Part shown: positions 1 through 8,636 of the stretch, one piece after another | Numbering within the stretch: the first letter of the stretch is position 1 | Layout: every line of letters starts with the position of its first letter | Position numbers and translations under genes: made by a program | The notes under the pieces: generated by a model | Seen by the model: only the letters and a program-made list of their open reading frames with translations | The model's database searches: none | What the model was told of the DNA's origin: nothing | DNA from: Bacillus manliponensis | GTDB lineage: Bacteria > Bacillota > Bacilli > Bacillales > Bacillaceae_G | Length of the DNA stretch: 64,000 bases | Reading direction: 5' to 3' | Assembly (NCBI RefSeq): GCF_000712595.1 | Contig: NZ_JOTN01000007.1 | Coordinates: 62,001-126,000, forward strand

Positions 1-857
1 CATTATCAGTTGCAAAGGACTTACGTCGTTTACAAACGAATTTAATAGGAGTAGTAGTTCCTACGTTACATCATCCCTTTTTCGGAAAGTTGATTGAAGA
101 GATTAGTGGTGTTTTAAAGAAAGATGGGTATGATGTCGTTATATTACAATCCAATTATGAAGCGGAGAAAGAAAGGGATTTTTTACAATACGTACGAACG
201 AAAAAGCTAGACGGACTCATCTTCTCCACCCTTTCTATTTCAAAAGAAGAATTAGAAGGGGTTGCAAATCTTGAAGCGATTGTCATATGTAATGAACATA
301 CGGGTATAACAAGTATCTCAAAAGTTGAGTTTGATGAAAAAGAAGCTGGATATATAGGAACGGTACATTTATTACAAGCAGGTTATAAGAAAATTGGATT
401 TTGCTACGATACATTAACGAGTGAGGCGCAGTGTAAAAGGCTTCAAGGATATAAGCAAGCATTATATGAACATCGTATTGAAATGAATCCTAATTGGGTA
501 TTTGCAAATTGCTATCGAATGGAAGATGGAAAGAGAGTTATTCGTACAATATGCTCAATGTCAGAACCTATTGATGCGATATTTACGGGAAGTGACGAAG
601 TAGCTGCTGGCATTATCATGGAATCGCAGCGGAGTGGAATTGCAGTTCCTGGAAAACTAGGAGTAATTGGATTTGATAATCAACCTTTATCAAGTATGAT
701 GTACCCGTCTATCACAACGATACACACATCTATTTCAAATATGGCAAAATACACGGTAACTGTGTTATATAGACGGTTACAAAATTCAGAATTAGCTGCA
801 GAACATATTTCCTTACCAGTTTCTATTATAGAACGGGAATCTACAAGAAGGAGGTAG
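1..857 (+). CDS. LacI/GalR-family transcriptional regulator, 5' end cut by window
   Basis: An open frame runs from base 3 to the TAG at 855-857 with no start in frame before the edge, so the N-terminal helix-turn-helix lies outside the window. The first visible residues (LSVAKDLRRL, then LIGVVVPTLHHPFF) match the hinge helix and first strand of the periplasmic-binding-like effector domain of LacI regulators. The C-terminal part shows the family pattern AIFTGSDEVAAGI, then GVIGFDNQPLSSMMYPSITTI. A TTG at 90 is only an internal codon. The effector, probably a sugar or related metabolite, cannot be told from the sequence. The gene is followed 5 bases later by an acetyltransferase with its own ribosome site. 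Confidence 0.9.
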   Translation, partial: LSVAKDLRRLQTNLIGVVVPTLHHPFFGKLIEEISGVLKKDGYDVVILQSNYEAEKERDFLQYVRTKKLDGLIFSTLSISKEELEGVANLEAIVICNEHTGITSISKVEFDEKEAGYIGTVHLLQAGYKKIGFCYDTLTSEAQCKRLQGYKQALYEHRIEMNPNWVFANCYRMEDGKRVIRTICSMSEPIDAIFTGSDEVAAGIIMESQRSGIAVPGKLGVIGFDNQPLSSMMYPSITTIHTSISNMAKYTVTVLYRRLQNSELAAEHISLPVSIIERESTRRR

Positions 858-862
858 AAGTA

Positions 863-1378
863 ATGTTTCATACAGAACGGTTGCGCTTTCAGAAATATAC
901 AATGGATGATTTAGATTTTTATGCATCGTTATGGAGTAATGAGAAAGTAATTCGGTATATTGGAAGTGGAACGCCGAAAACGTATGAACAATGTAAAAGA
1001 AGCCTTGAACATTGGATTTCTACAAAATATGAAAACGGACTTGGTTTATTTGTCATGATAGACAAAGAAACAGGAGTGCCAATCGGTCATGCAGGGTTAG
1101 TCCGTCAACGAGTTGATGGAAAGCAAGAAGTGGAAATTGGCTATTGGTTACTCCCGAATTACTGGGGGAATGGCTATGCAAAAGAATCGGCGGCTGCTTT
1201 TCGAAATTATGGATTTCAAGTGTTAAAGTTAAATAAACTTATCTCTCTCATTAACCCAAATCATCCAGCGTCAATTTTTGTTGCAAGAAAAGTTGGGATG
1301 AGTTATGAAAAGACAACTACTTTTCACAATCAAGACGTACTTGTTTATAGCATAAAAAGAGTTGGGATAGTGCAGTGA
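863..1378 (+). CDS. GNAT-family N-acetyltransferase (RimJ/RimL-like)
   Basis: A 171-residue protein of the GNAT acetyltransferase fold, of the type that modifies protein N-termini or small amines using acetyl-CoA. It begins with the RimJ/RimL signature TERLRFQKYTMDDL and has the core strand EVEIGYWLLPNYWGNGYAKESA, in which the W-G-x-G-Y-A-x-E segment is the acetyl-CoA pyrophosphate loop (motif A). The C-terminal part, with NPNHPASIFVARKVGM, is motif B. The start ATG lies 8 bases after GGAGG, which overlaps the end of the upstream regulator gene, so the two may be cotranscribed. The substrate is unknown. Confidence 0.85.
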   Translation: MFHTERLRFQKYTMDDLDFYASLWSNEKVIRYIGSGTPKTYEQCKRSLEHWISTKYENGLGLFVMIDKETGVPIGHAGLVRQRVDGKQEVEIGYWLLPNYWGNGYAKESAAAFRNYGFQVLKLNKLISLINPNHPASIFVARKVGMSYEKTTTFHNQDVLVYSIKRVGIVQ

Positions 1379-1387
1379 ATATAGCAA

Positions 1388-1420
1388 AAAAGCATTGCAA
1401 ACGTACTTGTGCAATGCTTT
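1388..1420. terminator. Bidirectional intrinsic terminator
   Basis: The arms AAAGCATTGCA and TGCAATGCTTT flank a short loop, with A- and T-rich runs on both sides. It lies between two convergent genes, the acetyltransferase on + and the XRE-cupin regulator on -, and can serve both. Confidence 0.75.
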
Positions 1421-1964
1421 AATATATTCTTTTTCTATTTTCGGCATAACTAGAAATGAGTAACAATGCAGTTTCTTCGCCAACGTTACGAACAATGTGC
1501 GGTACACATGCACTGAAAGAAAAGGAATCTCCCTCTTCAACAATTGCAATATCTTCCCCGTGCTGCACTTCTAATTTTCCACGTAACACAAGGTGACACT
1601 CTTCTCCTTCATGAGCATTTGGTTTATTTTCTTTTGGAAAGCCTACAGGAATCTCTACTAACGATAAACGAAGGCCTCCTTGCTCAGCAACATGTTCAAT
1701 TTTTTGTTCGTCTTCTCCGTATATACTATGTTTTCTATTTTCTTTTTTCACGATTTTCATCCTATTTTTTTGTTCAAGCAATAAATAGGGAAGTGGTACA
1801 TTTAAAAAATTTGCAATCGTTTCTAACGTTGCAATAGATGGCGACGTTTTATTATTTTCTACTTGGCTCATAAAGCCTTTTGAAAGTCCTGTCCCTTCAC
1901 AAATCTGGGCGATTGTTATTCCTTTGCGCTTACGAATTTCGCGTATTGCAGCACCGATATTCAT
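1419..1964 (-). CDS. XRE-family regulator with C-terminal cupin domain
   Basis: A 181-residue DNA-binding protein. Residues about 5-60 form an XRE helix-turn-helix (IREIRKRKGITIAQICEGTG, then SKGFMSQVENNKTSPSI), and residues about 105-175 a small beta-barrel cupin domain (HEGEECHLVLRGKLEV and FSACVPHIVRNVGEE). This architecture is common in regulators that sense small metabolites such as amines or carboxylates. The ATG follows AAGGAG. It is divergent from catD-catE, and an imperfect palindrome between the promoters (2025-2047) is a candidate operator, so it may regulate both itself and catDE; that link is inferred from position only. Confidence 0.85.
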   Translation of the reverse strand: MNIGAAIREIRKRKGITIAQICEGTGLSKGFMSQVENNKTSPSIATLETIANFLNVPLPYLLLEQKNRMKIVKKENRKHSIYGEDEQKIEHVAEQGGLRLSLVEIPVGFPKENKPNAHEGEECHLVLRGKLEVQHGEDIAIVEEGDSFSFSACVPHIVRNVGEETALLLISSYAENRKRIY

Positions 1965-2024
1965 ACAAAACTCTCCTTTTTAATAAAGCAACTATTCAAC
2001 TATTTGTATCATAGCAAAAAAAAA

Positions 2025-2077
2025 TCATTTTTTCTCAAGAAAAATGAATTGACGAATGATTATTTTTATCGTATGTT
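2025..2077 (+). promoter_or_regulatory. Candidate catDE promoter with adjoining palindrome
   Basis: An imperfect 23-base palindrome at 2025-2047 (arms TCATTTTT and AAAAATGA) lies directly upstream of a -35-like TTGACG (2049-2054) and, after 17 bases, a -10-like TATGTT (2072-2077) reading toward catD. On the other strand the palindrome overlaps the likely -35 region of the XRE-cupin gene, whose -10-like TATGAT lies at about 2008-2013. A regulator bound here could control both directions. Confidence 0.45.
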
Positions 2078-2127
2078 TTGTAATGTGAATAAAAGTTTTA
2101 TATAACAAAACAAAAGGAGAGAGAAAA

Positions 2128-2532
2128 ATGAATCAACATATTGGTAATTTTATTATTCGTTTCGTGCTAGGCTTAACGTTCTTTATGCACGGTTTAACGA
2201 AGTTTCAGTCAGGTATCGAAAATATTGCAGGGTGGTTTACGAGCATTGGTTTGCCTGGTTTTCTTGCATATGGAGTGGCAACAGCTGAAGTTGTTGGTGG
2301 TGTATGTTTAATTATCGGTTTTGGTGTAAGATACATTGGACTATTATTTGCACTTATTATGGTTGGCGCAATTGTGAAAGTAAAATGGTCTGCTGGTTTA
2401 TTAGGAGATGGAAAGAATGCTGGATATGAATTAGACTTAACGTTGTTAGCGATGGGACTTTACTTATTTGTTGCAAAAGCAGATGGTTTTGTTGATCGCT
2501 TTGTTCAGGAGAAAGTGCTGAAAAAGAGTTAA
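2128..2532 (+). CDS. catD: DoxX-family membrane protein, CatD-like
   Basis: A 134-residue integral membrane protein with about four hydrophobic segments. It has the DoxX signature near the N-terminus (FIIRFVLGLTFFMHGLTKF) followed by AYGVATAEVVGGVCLIIGFG. In B. subtilis the DoxX-type protein CatD is encoded directly upstream of the catechol 2,3-dioxygenase CatE and takes part in resistance to catechol and quinones. The same gene pair is seen here, 22 bases apart, which is why I favour the catD name. A strong AAGGAG site precedes the ATG. Its biochemical role is not settled for the family. Confidence 0.78.
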   Translation: MNQHIGNFIIRFVLGLTFFMHGLTKFQSGIENIAGWFTSIGLPGFLAYGVATAEVVGGVCLIIGFGVRYIGLLFALIMVGAIVKVKWSAGLLGDGKNAGYELDLTLLAMGLYLFVAKADGFVDRFVQEKVLKKS

Positions 2533-2554
2533 TGTAAACAGGAGGTAGAATGAT

Positions 2555-3412
2555 ATGAGTTTTAGGCTAGGTTCTCATACGAGCGTAGGTCTCGTCCATT
2601 TATATGTATCCAACATGGAGCGGTCTCTTGCGTTTTACCGAGATGTACTAAAGTTTCATGTAATAGAAGAAGAGGGTAGCGTTGCTGTACTTGGTAACGA
2701 AAATCGTACACCGCTTTTTCGGATAGAAGAAAAGAAAGGTGTTCTTCCAAAACAAAGGAATCGCACTGGGTTATATCATTTTGCAATTTTAGTCTCAAAT
2801 CGAGAGCAGTTAGCAAGTGTATTACGTCATGTGTTGCAAAAAGGATATCCAATACAAGGCGGAGCAGATCATCATTTTAGTGAAGCGATTTATATGAGCG
2901 ATCCAGATGGGAATGGGCTTGAGATTTATTACGACCGTCCGAAAGAAGTGTGGCATGATAAAAATGGGAACCTTCCATTTGTAAGTAATCCATTTGATGG
3001 CGAAGCTTTATTACAAGAAGCGAAAGAATGGCAAGGTTTTTCGGCTGAAACAACGGTAGGACATATTCACCTTCATGTTGGAGATTTAGAAGAAGCAAAG
3101 CGTTTTTATGTAGACGGACTTGGATTTGAAGTAACCATTCCAGCACGTAATGGCGCGCTTTTTGTAGCAGCCGGTGGCTATCATCATCATATTGGTTTAA
3201 ACACTTGGCAAGGAGAAGGAGTACCACCACAGCTTCCGAATTCAATAGGTTTAAAGTGTTTTACGCTTGTGCTTGAAAACCTTGAACAAAAAGAAGCGGT
3301 ATATAGTCGTTTGCAAAGCGCTGGAGTTACTCCAGTATATAAAGAGGGGATACTACAAGTAGAAGATCCATTTGGTCATATCATTCATATCGTTGAAAAA
3401 AGAGAAGCCTAA
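2555..3412 (+). CDS. catE: Catechol-2,3-dioxygenase-like VOC protein, CatE-like
   Basis: A 285-residue protein made of two vicinal-oxygen-chelate halves (about residues 8-130 and 165-285), the layout of iron-dependent extradiol ring-cleaving dioxygenases. The second half has the metal-binding pattern GHIHLHVGDLEEAKRFY, then GGYHHHIGLNTW; the first half has GLYHFAIL and SDPDGNGLEIYYDRP. It closely resembles B. subtilis CatE (YfiE), which opens the ring of catechol. It lies in an operon with catD, next to a divergent XRE-cupin regulator. The exact ring substrate is inferred, and other VOC hydrolases or isomerases are possible. Confidence 0.82.
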   Translation: MSFRLGSHTSVGLVHLYVSNMERSLAFYRDVLKFHVIEEEGSVAVLGNENRTPLFRIEEKKGVLPKQRNRTGLYHFAILVSNREQLASVLRHVLQKGYPIQGGADHHFSEAIYMSDPDGNGLEIYYDRPKEVWHDKNGNLPFVSNPFDGEALLQEAKEWQGFSAETTVGHIHLHVGDLEEAKRFYVDGLGFEVTIPARNGALFVAAGGYHHHIGLNTWQGEGVPPQLPNSIGLKCFTLVLENLEQKEAVYSRLQSAGVTPVYKEGILQVEDPFGHIIHIVEKREA

Positions 3413-3431
3413 GCAAAGGCCTCTCTTTTTT
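3397..3431. terminator. Bidirectional terminator between catE and phhB
   Basis: Arms AAAAAGAGA-AGCCT and AGGC-CTCTCTTTTT overlap the end of catE. A T-run on the + side and an A-run on the other suit the convergent catE and phhB genes. Confidence 0.75.
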
Positions 3432-3436
3432 CGTTA

Positions 3437-3745
3437 TTAACGAATCACTGCTTTCTCGTTTTGCATAAATATTTCATCAAACTGCTTTGCGAGTTCAAAG
3501 TCAAGTTTTGTTAATCCTTTTGCGTTCCAAGATGACAAAGTAACGATAACTGCTTTATACTGAATAAGGATAAATGGATGGTGATTGTGTTCTTCTGACA
3601 GTTTGGCGGCTTCAGAAACAAATTCAACACCCTTTAGGTAATCGGAAAACATGTATTTCCGTTCAATCCATTTTTCATCTTTCACTTTCCATTTATTCAG
3701 TTTTATTAATTCTTCTTGTACTTCCTCATCAGTTAGTCGTAGCAT
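3437..3745 (-). CDS. phhB: Pterin-4a-carbinolamine dehydratase
   Basis: A 102-residue enzyme that dehydrates 4a-hydroxytetrahydrobiopterin, regenerating the pterin cofactor used by the neighbouring phenylalanine hydroxylase. The family active-site pattern EHNHHPFI is clear, followed by a conserved beta-strand and [19 protein letters not shown] chose the ATG giving [10 protein letters not shown], the usual start for this family; it overlaps the end of phhA by 17 bases, which suggests translational coupling. A second ATG four codons upstream and longer in-frame starts exist but lie deeper within phhA. It forms an operon with phhA. Confidence 0.9.
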   Translation of the reverse strand: MLRLTDEEVQEELIKLNKWKVKDEKWIERKYMFSDYLKGVEFVSEAAKLSEEHNHHPFILIQYKAVIVTLSSWNAKGLTKLDFELAKQFDEIFMQNEKAVIR

Positions 3746-5483
3746 TATTTTCCACATCCCTTTTCTGTAGTAACGCAAGACCATTATGGATTAAACGCTG
3801 AACTGCTTCGTTATCCGTAAAAGAAGCGAGTTGCTTTTCTAGTGTTGCAGCGATTTCTAAATCTTTATTGTAGTCTAGTAGTAATTCTAAAATTTCAAGG
3901 CGTAATAACCATTCTTTCTTATAAAATTGATTTAGTACATCTTGAATTGCTACTAACTGTTCTATGTCTGTATCACGTGAATTTCCTTCAGTTCGAATTT
4001 CCCGAACAGTTTGATATAGGCGGTCTAGCTCTGTTAGCACAAGTGGTGCTGGTGTTTCTTCGGATTCTTCTTCTATTGGAAAGAATGCGGCAGCATCTGC
4101 AGCGCCTGGGAATACAGAAGTAATAGAGGAACCAACTGCCATATCAAATGCTCCCCATGCAGCGTCAAATAATACGCGCTCTCCTAAAACAACCGTGCAA
4201 TTTGTAAAGGAAATAAGGGCGATTTTATCCTCATTTTTCATAATATTTGTGACAGTTCCTTTTACATGGATACCACTTGCAAACGTAAATTCGGTTTCAT
4301 TACCAACGATAATTCCTAATGATTGTAATTCTTTATCTGAACACGATTCTAATGCAATATTATTTTTTAGTAGGCCAACAGGTGTCCCAAAGCCATCTTG
4401 GTGAACATCTTTCGAATGCTCTGTTAGCTGTTTATGGTCAATTGCAAGTGCAGTTGGTGCGTTTGTTTTCATGTAAATGACTTCACCAGCATCGTTTTGA
4501 ATCATATTAGCAAATGTTCCTGTAATTTGCAGACCGCTATTTAATTCAGTTGTTGCCACATTTTCAGAATGAATTGCTTTTTGTAAGCCTTCTGCTCCGC
4601 CAGTTTGAAATGCCATTGTTTTTGCAAATGATTCGAGGGCTTCTGTTAATTCTGCAAACGATTGACATACAAATAGTTGTGGCTGCATTTTTGTTACGTC
4701 GTATGTTGTTTTTGTACAAGCCTCAATAGAGAACGGAACTTTCTTTACAGCATCTGTTAAACAATGCTTACTTTCTCCAACAGAGGAAAGTAGACCTGCG
4801 CCGTAAATTTTTGGATTTTCTAAATCACCGATTAATCCATACTCAACTGTCCACCAAAATAAGCGAGAAATTTGTTCTGCTTCTGATAGACCAGAAACAA
4901 GTTTTTGTTTTTCAATTACATTTTTTTCAGCACGATCAATTTCTTCCACTGTAGAAGTTGGGCTTTCTTTTACAATCGTTAACGTACGAACTGCTTCGAA
5001 CGCGTCATGTTCTTCTTTCGTTGAAAATGCTTTTGCTCCAATTTGTCCAAATCGTTTTACATACTTTGCATATGTAGAATCAAGTAAAATCGGTGCATGT
5101 CCAGCAGCTTCGTGAACGATATCAGGAGCCGGCGTATATTCAATATTTTCAGCTTTACGAATGTCTGTTGCGATTGGCAAAAGCCCATGTCCTTGGAAAT
5201 CAAAAAATGCTACACCTGGAATAAGTCCATCAATTGTGACAGCACCCCAGCCACTTGGTGCTAAACATTCATTCATTTCATCTACTTTTGGAATTGCATC
5301 TATATTAATGCCTGATGATTGTAGCCCATTCACATAAGCTGGATGAGCTACATCTTTTAAAAAGTTATGGTTTTGTCTCATAATATAACGCCATACTGCG
5401 TGATTAATTGGTGTGTATTGGTCATAATGCTGTGTTGATACAAACGGTCGTAAATGTGGTGGGATTTCTGTTTTTTTTGTCAT
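3729..5483 (-). CDS. phhA: Phenylalanine 4-monooxygenase with a long C-terminal extension
   Basis: This enzyme converts phenylalanine to tyrosine using iron, oxygen and tetrahydropterin. The catalytic core is in the N-terminal half: the iron ligands H124 and H129 in [13 protein letters not shown] and E214 in [11 protein letters not shown] are all present. The protein has 584 residues, about twice the usual bacterial enzyme; the part after about residue 300 is not catalytic hydroxylase and I do not recognise it (beta-rich stretches around 300-460, then a charged helical tail from about 490). ATG follows GGAGG. phhB overlaps its end, so pterin recycling is coupled. A cre-like site lies in the promoter. 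Confidence 0.9.
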   Translation of the reverse strand: MTKKTEIPPHLRPFVSTQHYDQYTPINHAVWRYIMRQNHNFLKDVAHPAYVNGLQSSGINIDAIPKVDEMNECLAPSGWGAVTIDGLIPGVAFFDFQGHGLLPIATDIRKAENIEYTPAPDIVHEAAGHAPILLDSTYAKYVKRFGQIGAKAFSTKEEHDAFEAVRTLTIVKESPTSTVEEIDRAEKNVIEKQKLVSGLSEAEQISRLFWWTVEYGLIGDLENPKIYGAGLLSSVGESKHCLTDAVKKVPFSIEACTKTTYDVTKMQPQLFVCQSFAELTEALESFAKTMAFQTGGAEGLQKAIHSENVATTELNSGLQITGTFANMIQNDAGEVIYMKTNAPTALAIDHKQLTEHSKDVHQDGFGTPVGLLKNNIALESCSDKELQSLGIIVGNETEFTFASGIHVKGTVTNIMKNEDKIALISFTNCTVVLGERVLFDAAWGAFDMAVGSSITSVFPGAADAAAFFPIEEESEETPAPLVLTELDRLYQTVREIRTEGNSRDTDIEQLVAIQDVLNQFYKKEWLLRLEILELLLDYNKDLEIAATLEKQLASFTDNEAVQRLIHNGLALLQKRDVENNATTN

Positions 5484-5555
5484 GGTAAATCCTCCTCTTT
5501 TTTACTAATGAAAAGACTGTTTGTTTCCGTGCGTGCATCACCTTCTTTCAAAAAA

Positions 5556-5602
5556 TGTAAGCGCTTATATTAAATTTTATCACAACATTCAGAATTGTTT
5601 AA
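5556..5602 (-). promoter_or_regulatory. phhA promoter with CcpA (cre)-like operator
   Basis: Reading toward phhA, a -35-like TTAAAC (5597-5602), 17-base spacer and -10-like TAAAAT (5574-5579) are followed at once by TGTAAGCGCTTATA (5556-5569), which matches the cre consensus TGWAARCGYTWNCW at 13 of 14 positions. Its place over the expected transcription start would let CcpA repress phenylalanine breakdown when glucose is present. A weaker CodY-like match (about 11 of 15) lies in the spacer near 5584-5598. Confidence 0.6.
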
Positions 5603-5621
5603 CTGTTGGTTTTGAAATAAT

Positions 5622-5657
5622 AGAAAAACCCCTACCGAATTTTTCGACAGGGGTTGA
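5622..5657 (-). terminator. Intrinsic terminator of the protease gene
   Basis: Arms AACCCCT (5627-5633) and AGGGGTT (5649-5655), with CG/CG inside, followed on the - strand by a T-run. It sits 15 bases after the stop of the serine protease. Confidence 0.7.
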
Positions 5658-5672
5658 GATATAAGCGATTAA

Positions 5673-8420
5673 TCACTTTACTTCTAATTGTACGTTTAGT
5701 TCAGATGTATTTCCAGCAGCATCTGTTGCAACGATATGAATTGTATTATTACCTTCCTGTAGTTGCGTACGATCAAAATAAATATCGAAACTCTTCTCCC
5801 ATGTATTCACAAATGGTAGTTCCCATATGCCATTTCCATTAATTTTATATTTCATTGTGACAGGTAGACCTGGAGCAATCCATCCTGATTCGGTCATCCA
5901 ATCTAGTAATATATCATCTACTTTTCCTTTAATAAATAAGTTTTCATTATCAACTTCAGCTGATAGTTGGGGGGCATGTCTATCAATAAATACTGCACCG
6001 GTTTGTTTCGTTTCCCCACCTGTGTTTGAAGCAACTGCCTCAATTTGATACAGTCCGTCAGGAAGTTCAGTACCATTGGCTCTAGTGCCATTCCATTTAA
6101 ACGGCTTATATCCAGGAGATTCGTTTTGACCTTGATAAATAATTCCTTCATAAGAAACATGTTCTTTCGTAACTAAGTTTGCGTGTAGTGTAACATCATC
6201 AACGGCTGATAATAAATGATAGTGAATAAGATTGTCATCTAATATGTCGTCACCATTGGGACTAAAGGTAGAGTTAATAATTTCTAATCCATCAATACGT
6301 TTATAATCCTTCGGGTCTACACTAAATGTAAATGGGATTCGTATTTCGTAATCACTCCCACGCTCTTTTACGTATAAAGCCCCAGTGTAGACCCCTTGTG
6401 GAAGAGAACGATTAATGGAAATTGTGAATGGCTTTTCCATTGCACTATTCTCCTTTACGCTAATAGAAGATGGGAAAGAAGTGTGAATTCCTTTCGCTGA
6501 ATCTAGCAGTTCAACACGTGTTGAATATGTTTTTTTCTTGTTTGAGCGATTTTGCAGCGAAATATTTTGTGTTAATTTGATTTTTCCGCTGTCAGGTTTA
6601 ATAAAGCCAAAGCTCACATTGTTTGGTGTTACAAGTGTTTCAGTTTGAAGTGCTTTTGGAATATTAATTAATCCAGCCCCTTGTGTCATAACAGGGTACG
6701 TGTTTTCGTTTACATCTTGTAATGATTTTGCTGTATTAGAAAGAGCAGCTTTTAATTGTTCTGTTGACCAATCTGGGTACATTTGGCGAAGAAGTGCCAA
6801 TGCTCCAGCAACTTGTGGTGTGGCCATACTAGTTCCATTATGAGATTCATAGCCTCCATTTGGTACTGTACTTGTAATTTGAACCCCAGGTGCTACAAAA
6901 TCTGGTTTTACAAGCCAACTTCCTTGTGATGGCCCACGGGAGCTAAAGTTACCAATTAATTCTTTCATATTAGGCTGACCGATTGTAATTGTTTTTGCTC
7001 GTTTTTTTACTGCAGCTTTTAACTGTTCTCCATGTTGATTAGATAGTTGAACAACTGGAATAGCATTATTTTGACGATAGAAATACTCTGGCATAATGGA
7101 AATCTCTTGTTCACTAGAAACAAGAAAGATTCCGAGCGCTCCAGCTTGTTTTGCTTGTTCAGCTTTAACTAGCGTACTAGAATTTCCTTGATCAACTAAG
7201 ACAAATTTCCCTTTGACATCTTGTTTTGTATAGTCACTAGGAGAACCGTAACCAACATATACAAGAGGTGCACTCGTTTTTGATGTAAGGTCTGATGTTG
7301 AGAGCGGCAGTCCTTGATAGATAGTTTTAGAACCATTCACTTGAAATGTTGGAAATGGGATTGAAGTAGTAGAAGCACCAACTGAAATTACACTACTTGT
7401 ATTGGCTGGTGCATCAACCGACCATGGTTTTGGACCGTCATTTCCATTAGAAACGACAGCAGTGACACCAAGCTTCGCAGCCCTTTCTAATGTTCGTGTT
7501 ACAGCTTGATCAGGAACATTTAAGTCTTGGCCAAGTGATAAATTTAATATATCGGCATCATCTTGAATAGCACGTTCAATACCTTCAATAATGTCTTCGG
7601 TTGTTCCAAACCCCATATCATTCATCACTCGATAAGCTAAGATAGAAGCATTTGGGGCAATGCCTTTAATTTTACCGTTTGCCGCAATAATACCAGCAAC
7701 GTGTGTACCATGTACATTTCCGTCCATTGGATCGTCGTCTTCATCAACCGTATCGTATCCACCTATGTAATTTGCTTGTAAATCGGGATGTGTATAGTCA
7801 ACGCCCGAATCGATAACAGCAACTTTCATTCCTTTTCCATCTAATGCTTTACCAGAAAGGTCTTGCAAGTTCCAAGCTTCTGGAGCACCTATTGTTGGTC
7901 CACCAATATTCGGATTTTCGGTAGAAGGGGCACTTTGAGTTGTATCGTGTAATTTATACGTTAAATTTGGATAAACTGCTTTTACATCCGGTAAAGAAGC
8001 AAGCACAGTTATTTGATTACCAGGAATGGAAAGAGCGAATCCGGAAAATAGTGTATGGTATGTTTCAGTTATTTTTGCTTGTGGTACTTTTTCTTTTATT
8101 TTCTTTGTTGCGTTTTCTTGTGCTTGTTTTAATTGTTCTTCTTGAGATTTCGCATCGTTATTTTGTAAATCAGGAGCGTGTTGTATGTTTTCCATTGAGG
8201 CCATTGGAGCGTGATGGAGCTCGACAATAACAGAAATTTCTTTTGATGTTTGTGTATCCACTTCTGTAGAAATTTTGTTTCCGCCCCATTGTTTCATATT
8301 TGTTTCTAATTGCGGACTAAGTTGCTTTTCTTGTGCTTTCTTTTCAGCATGCGCACTCAGTACTCCGAAATTTGAAAATACGAGCGCCATACTAAGTAAT
8401 CCCGATGTTACTTTTTTCAT
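5673..8420 (-). CDS. Secreted subtilisin-like (S8) serine protease, Vpr-type
   Basis: A 915-residue extracellular protease. A signal peptide (MKKVTSGLLSMALVFSNFGV, cut after about AHA) is followed by an inhibitor-I9-type propeptide (about residues 60-155). The S8 catalytic domain shows all three active residues: D204 in AVIDSGVDYTH, H237 in NVHGTHVAGI and S531 in NGTSMATPQVAG. A protease-associated (PA) domain is inserted at about 375-475, as in B. subtilis Vpr and lactocepins. The rest is Fn3-like beta domains. There is no LPXTG anchor, so it is probably released. It is a single gene between terminators; a tentative CodY site lies upstream. Confidence 0.92.
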   Translation of the reverse strand: MKKVTSGLLSMALVFSNFGVLSAHAEKKAQEKQLSPQLETNMKQWGGNKISTEVDTQTSKEISVIVELHHAPMASMENIQHAPDLQNNDAKSQEEQLKQAQENATKKIKEKVPQAKITETYHTLFSGFALSIPGNQITVLASLPDVKAVYPNLTYKLHDTTQSAPSTENPNIGGPTIGAPEAWNLQDLSGKALDGKGMKVAVIDSGVDYTHPDLQANYIGGYDTVDEDDDPMDGNVHGTHVAGIIAANGKIKGIAPNASILAYRVMNDMGFGTTEDIIEGIERAIQDDADILNLSLGQDLNVPDQAVTRTLERAAKLGVTAVVSNGNDGPKPWSVDAPANTSSVISVGASTTSIPFPTFQVNGSKTIYQGLPLSTSDLTSKTSAPLVYVGYGSPSDYTKQDVKGKFVLVDQGNSSTLVKAEQAKQAGALGIFLVSSEQEISIMPEYFYRQNNAIPVVQLSNQHGEQLKAAVKKRAKTITIGQPNMKELIGNFSSRGPSQGSWLVKPDFVAPGVQITSTVPNGGYESHNGTSMATPQVAGALALLRQMYPDWSTEQLKAALSNTAKSLQDVNENTYPVMTQGAGLINIPKALQTETLVTPNNVSFGFIKPDSGKIKLTQNISLQNRSNKKKTYSTRVELLDSAKGIHTSFPSSISVKENSAMEKPFTISINRSLPQGVYTGALYVKERGSDYEIRIPFTFSVDPKDYKRIDGLEIINSTFSPNGDDILDDNLIHYHLLSAVDDVTLHANLVTKEHVSYEGIIYQGQNESPGYKPFKWNGTRANGTELPDGLYQIEAVASNTGGETKQTGAVFIDRHAPQLSAEVDNENLFIKGKVDDILLDWMTESGWIAPGLPVTMKYKINGNGIWELPFVNTWEKSFDIYFDRTQLQEGNNTIHIVATDAAGNTSELNVQLEVK

Positions 8421-8550
8421 GAAACATTCCCCCTATGTGTATTTTCTCATTTATAATGCTGATATGTGTTTTTGTTGCAGCAAAATGAAATGAGTATTGA
8501 TTATAAACATAAATTTGACAATTTTCTCATTAACCCTCCAATTATTTTTG

Positions 8551-8565
8551 AATATTCAGAAAAAC
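8551..8565 (-). promoter_or_regulatory. Possible CodY box upstream of the protease
   Basis: AATATTCAGAAAAAC matches the CodY consensus AATTTTCWGAAAATT at 12 of 15 positions. It lies about 130 bases upstream of the protease start, so nutrient-dependent control of this secreted protease is plausible but unproven. Confidence 0.3.
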
Positions 8566-8586
8566 AAACTTGAGAAACATTTGAAA

Positions 8587-8636
8587 GAAAAAAGAAAGAG
8601 CATTTGAACATAAACATTCAATTGCTCTTTCTTTTT
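8587..8636 (-). terminator. Terminator of the GNAT gene
   Basis: A long stem (arms AAAAAGAAAGAGCATTTGA and TCAATTGCTCTTTCTTTTT, one mismatch) that overlaps the stop codon of the - strand acetyltransferase. It is flanked by A/T runs. Confidence 0.75.

Noticed and set aside
5827-8493. Several + strand ORFs across the serine protease
   Set aside because: They are antisense shadows of a complete protease with all catalytic motifs.
8421-8560. PlcR box before the secreted protease
   Set aside because: No match to TATGNAN4TNCATA was seen; only a weak CodY-like site is present.
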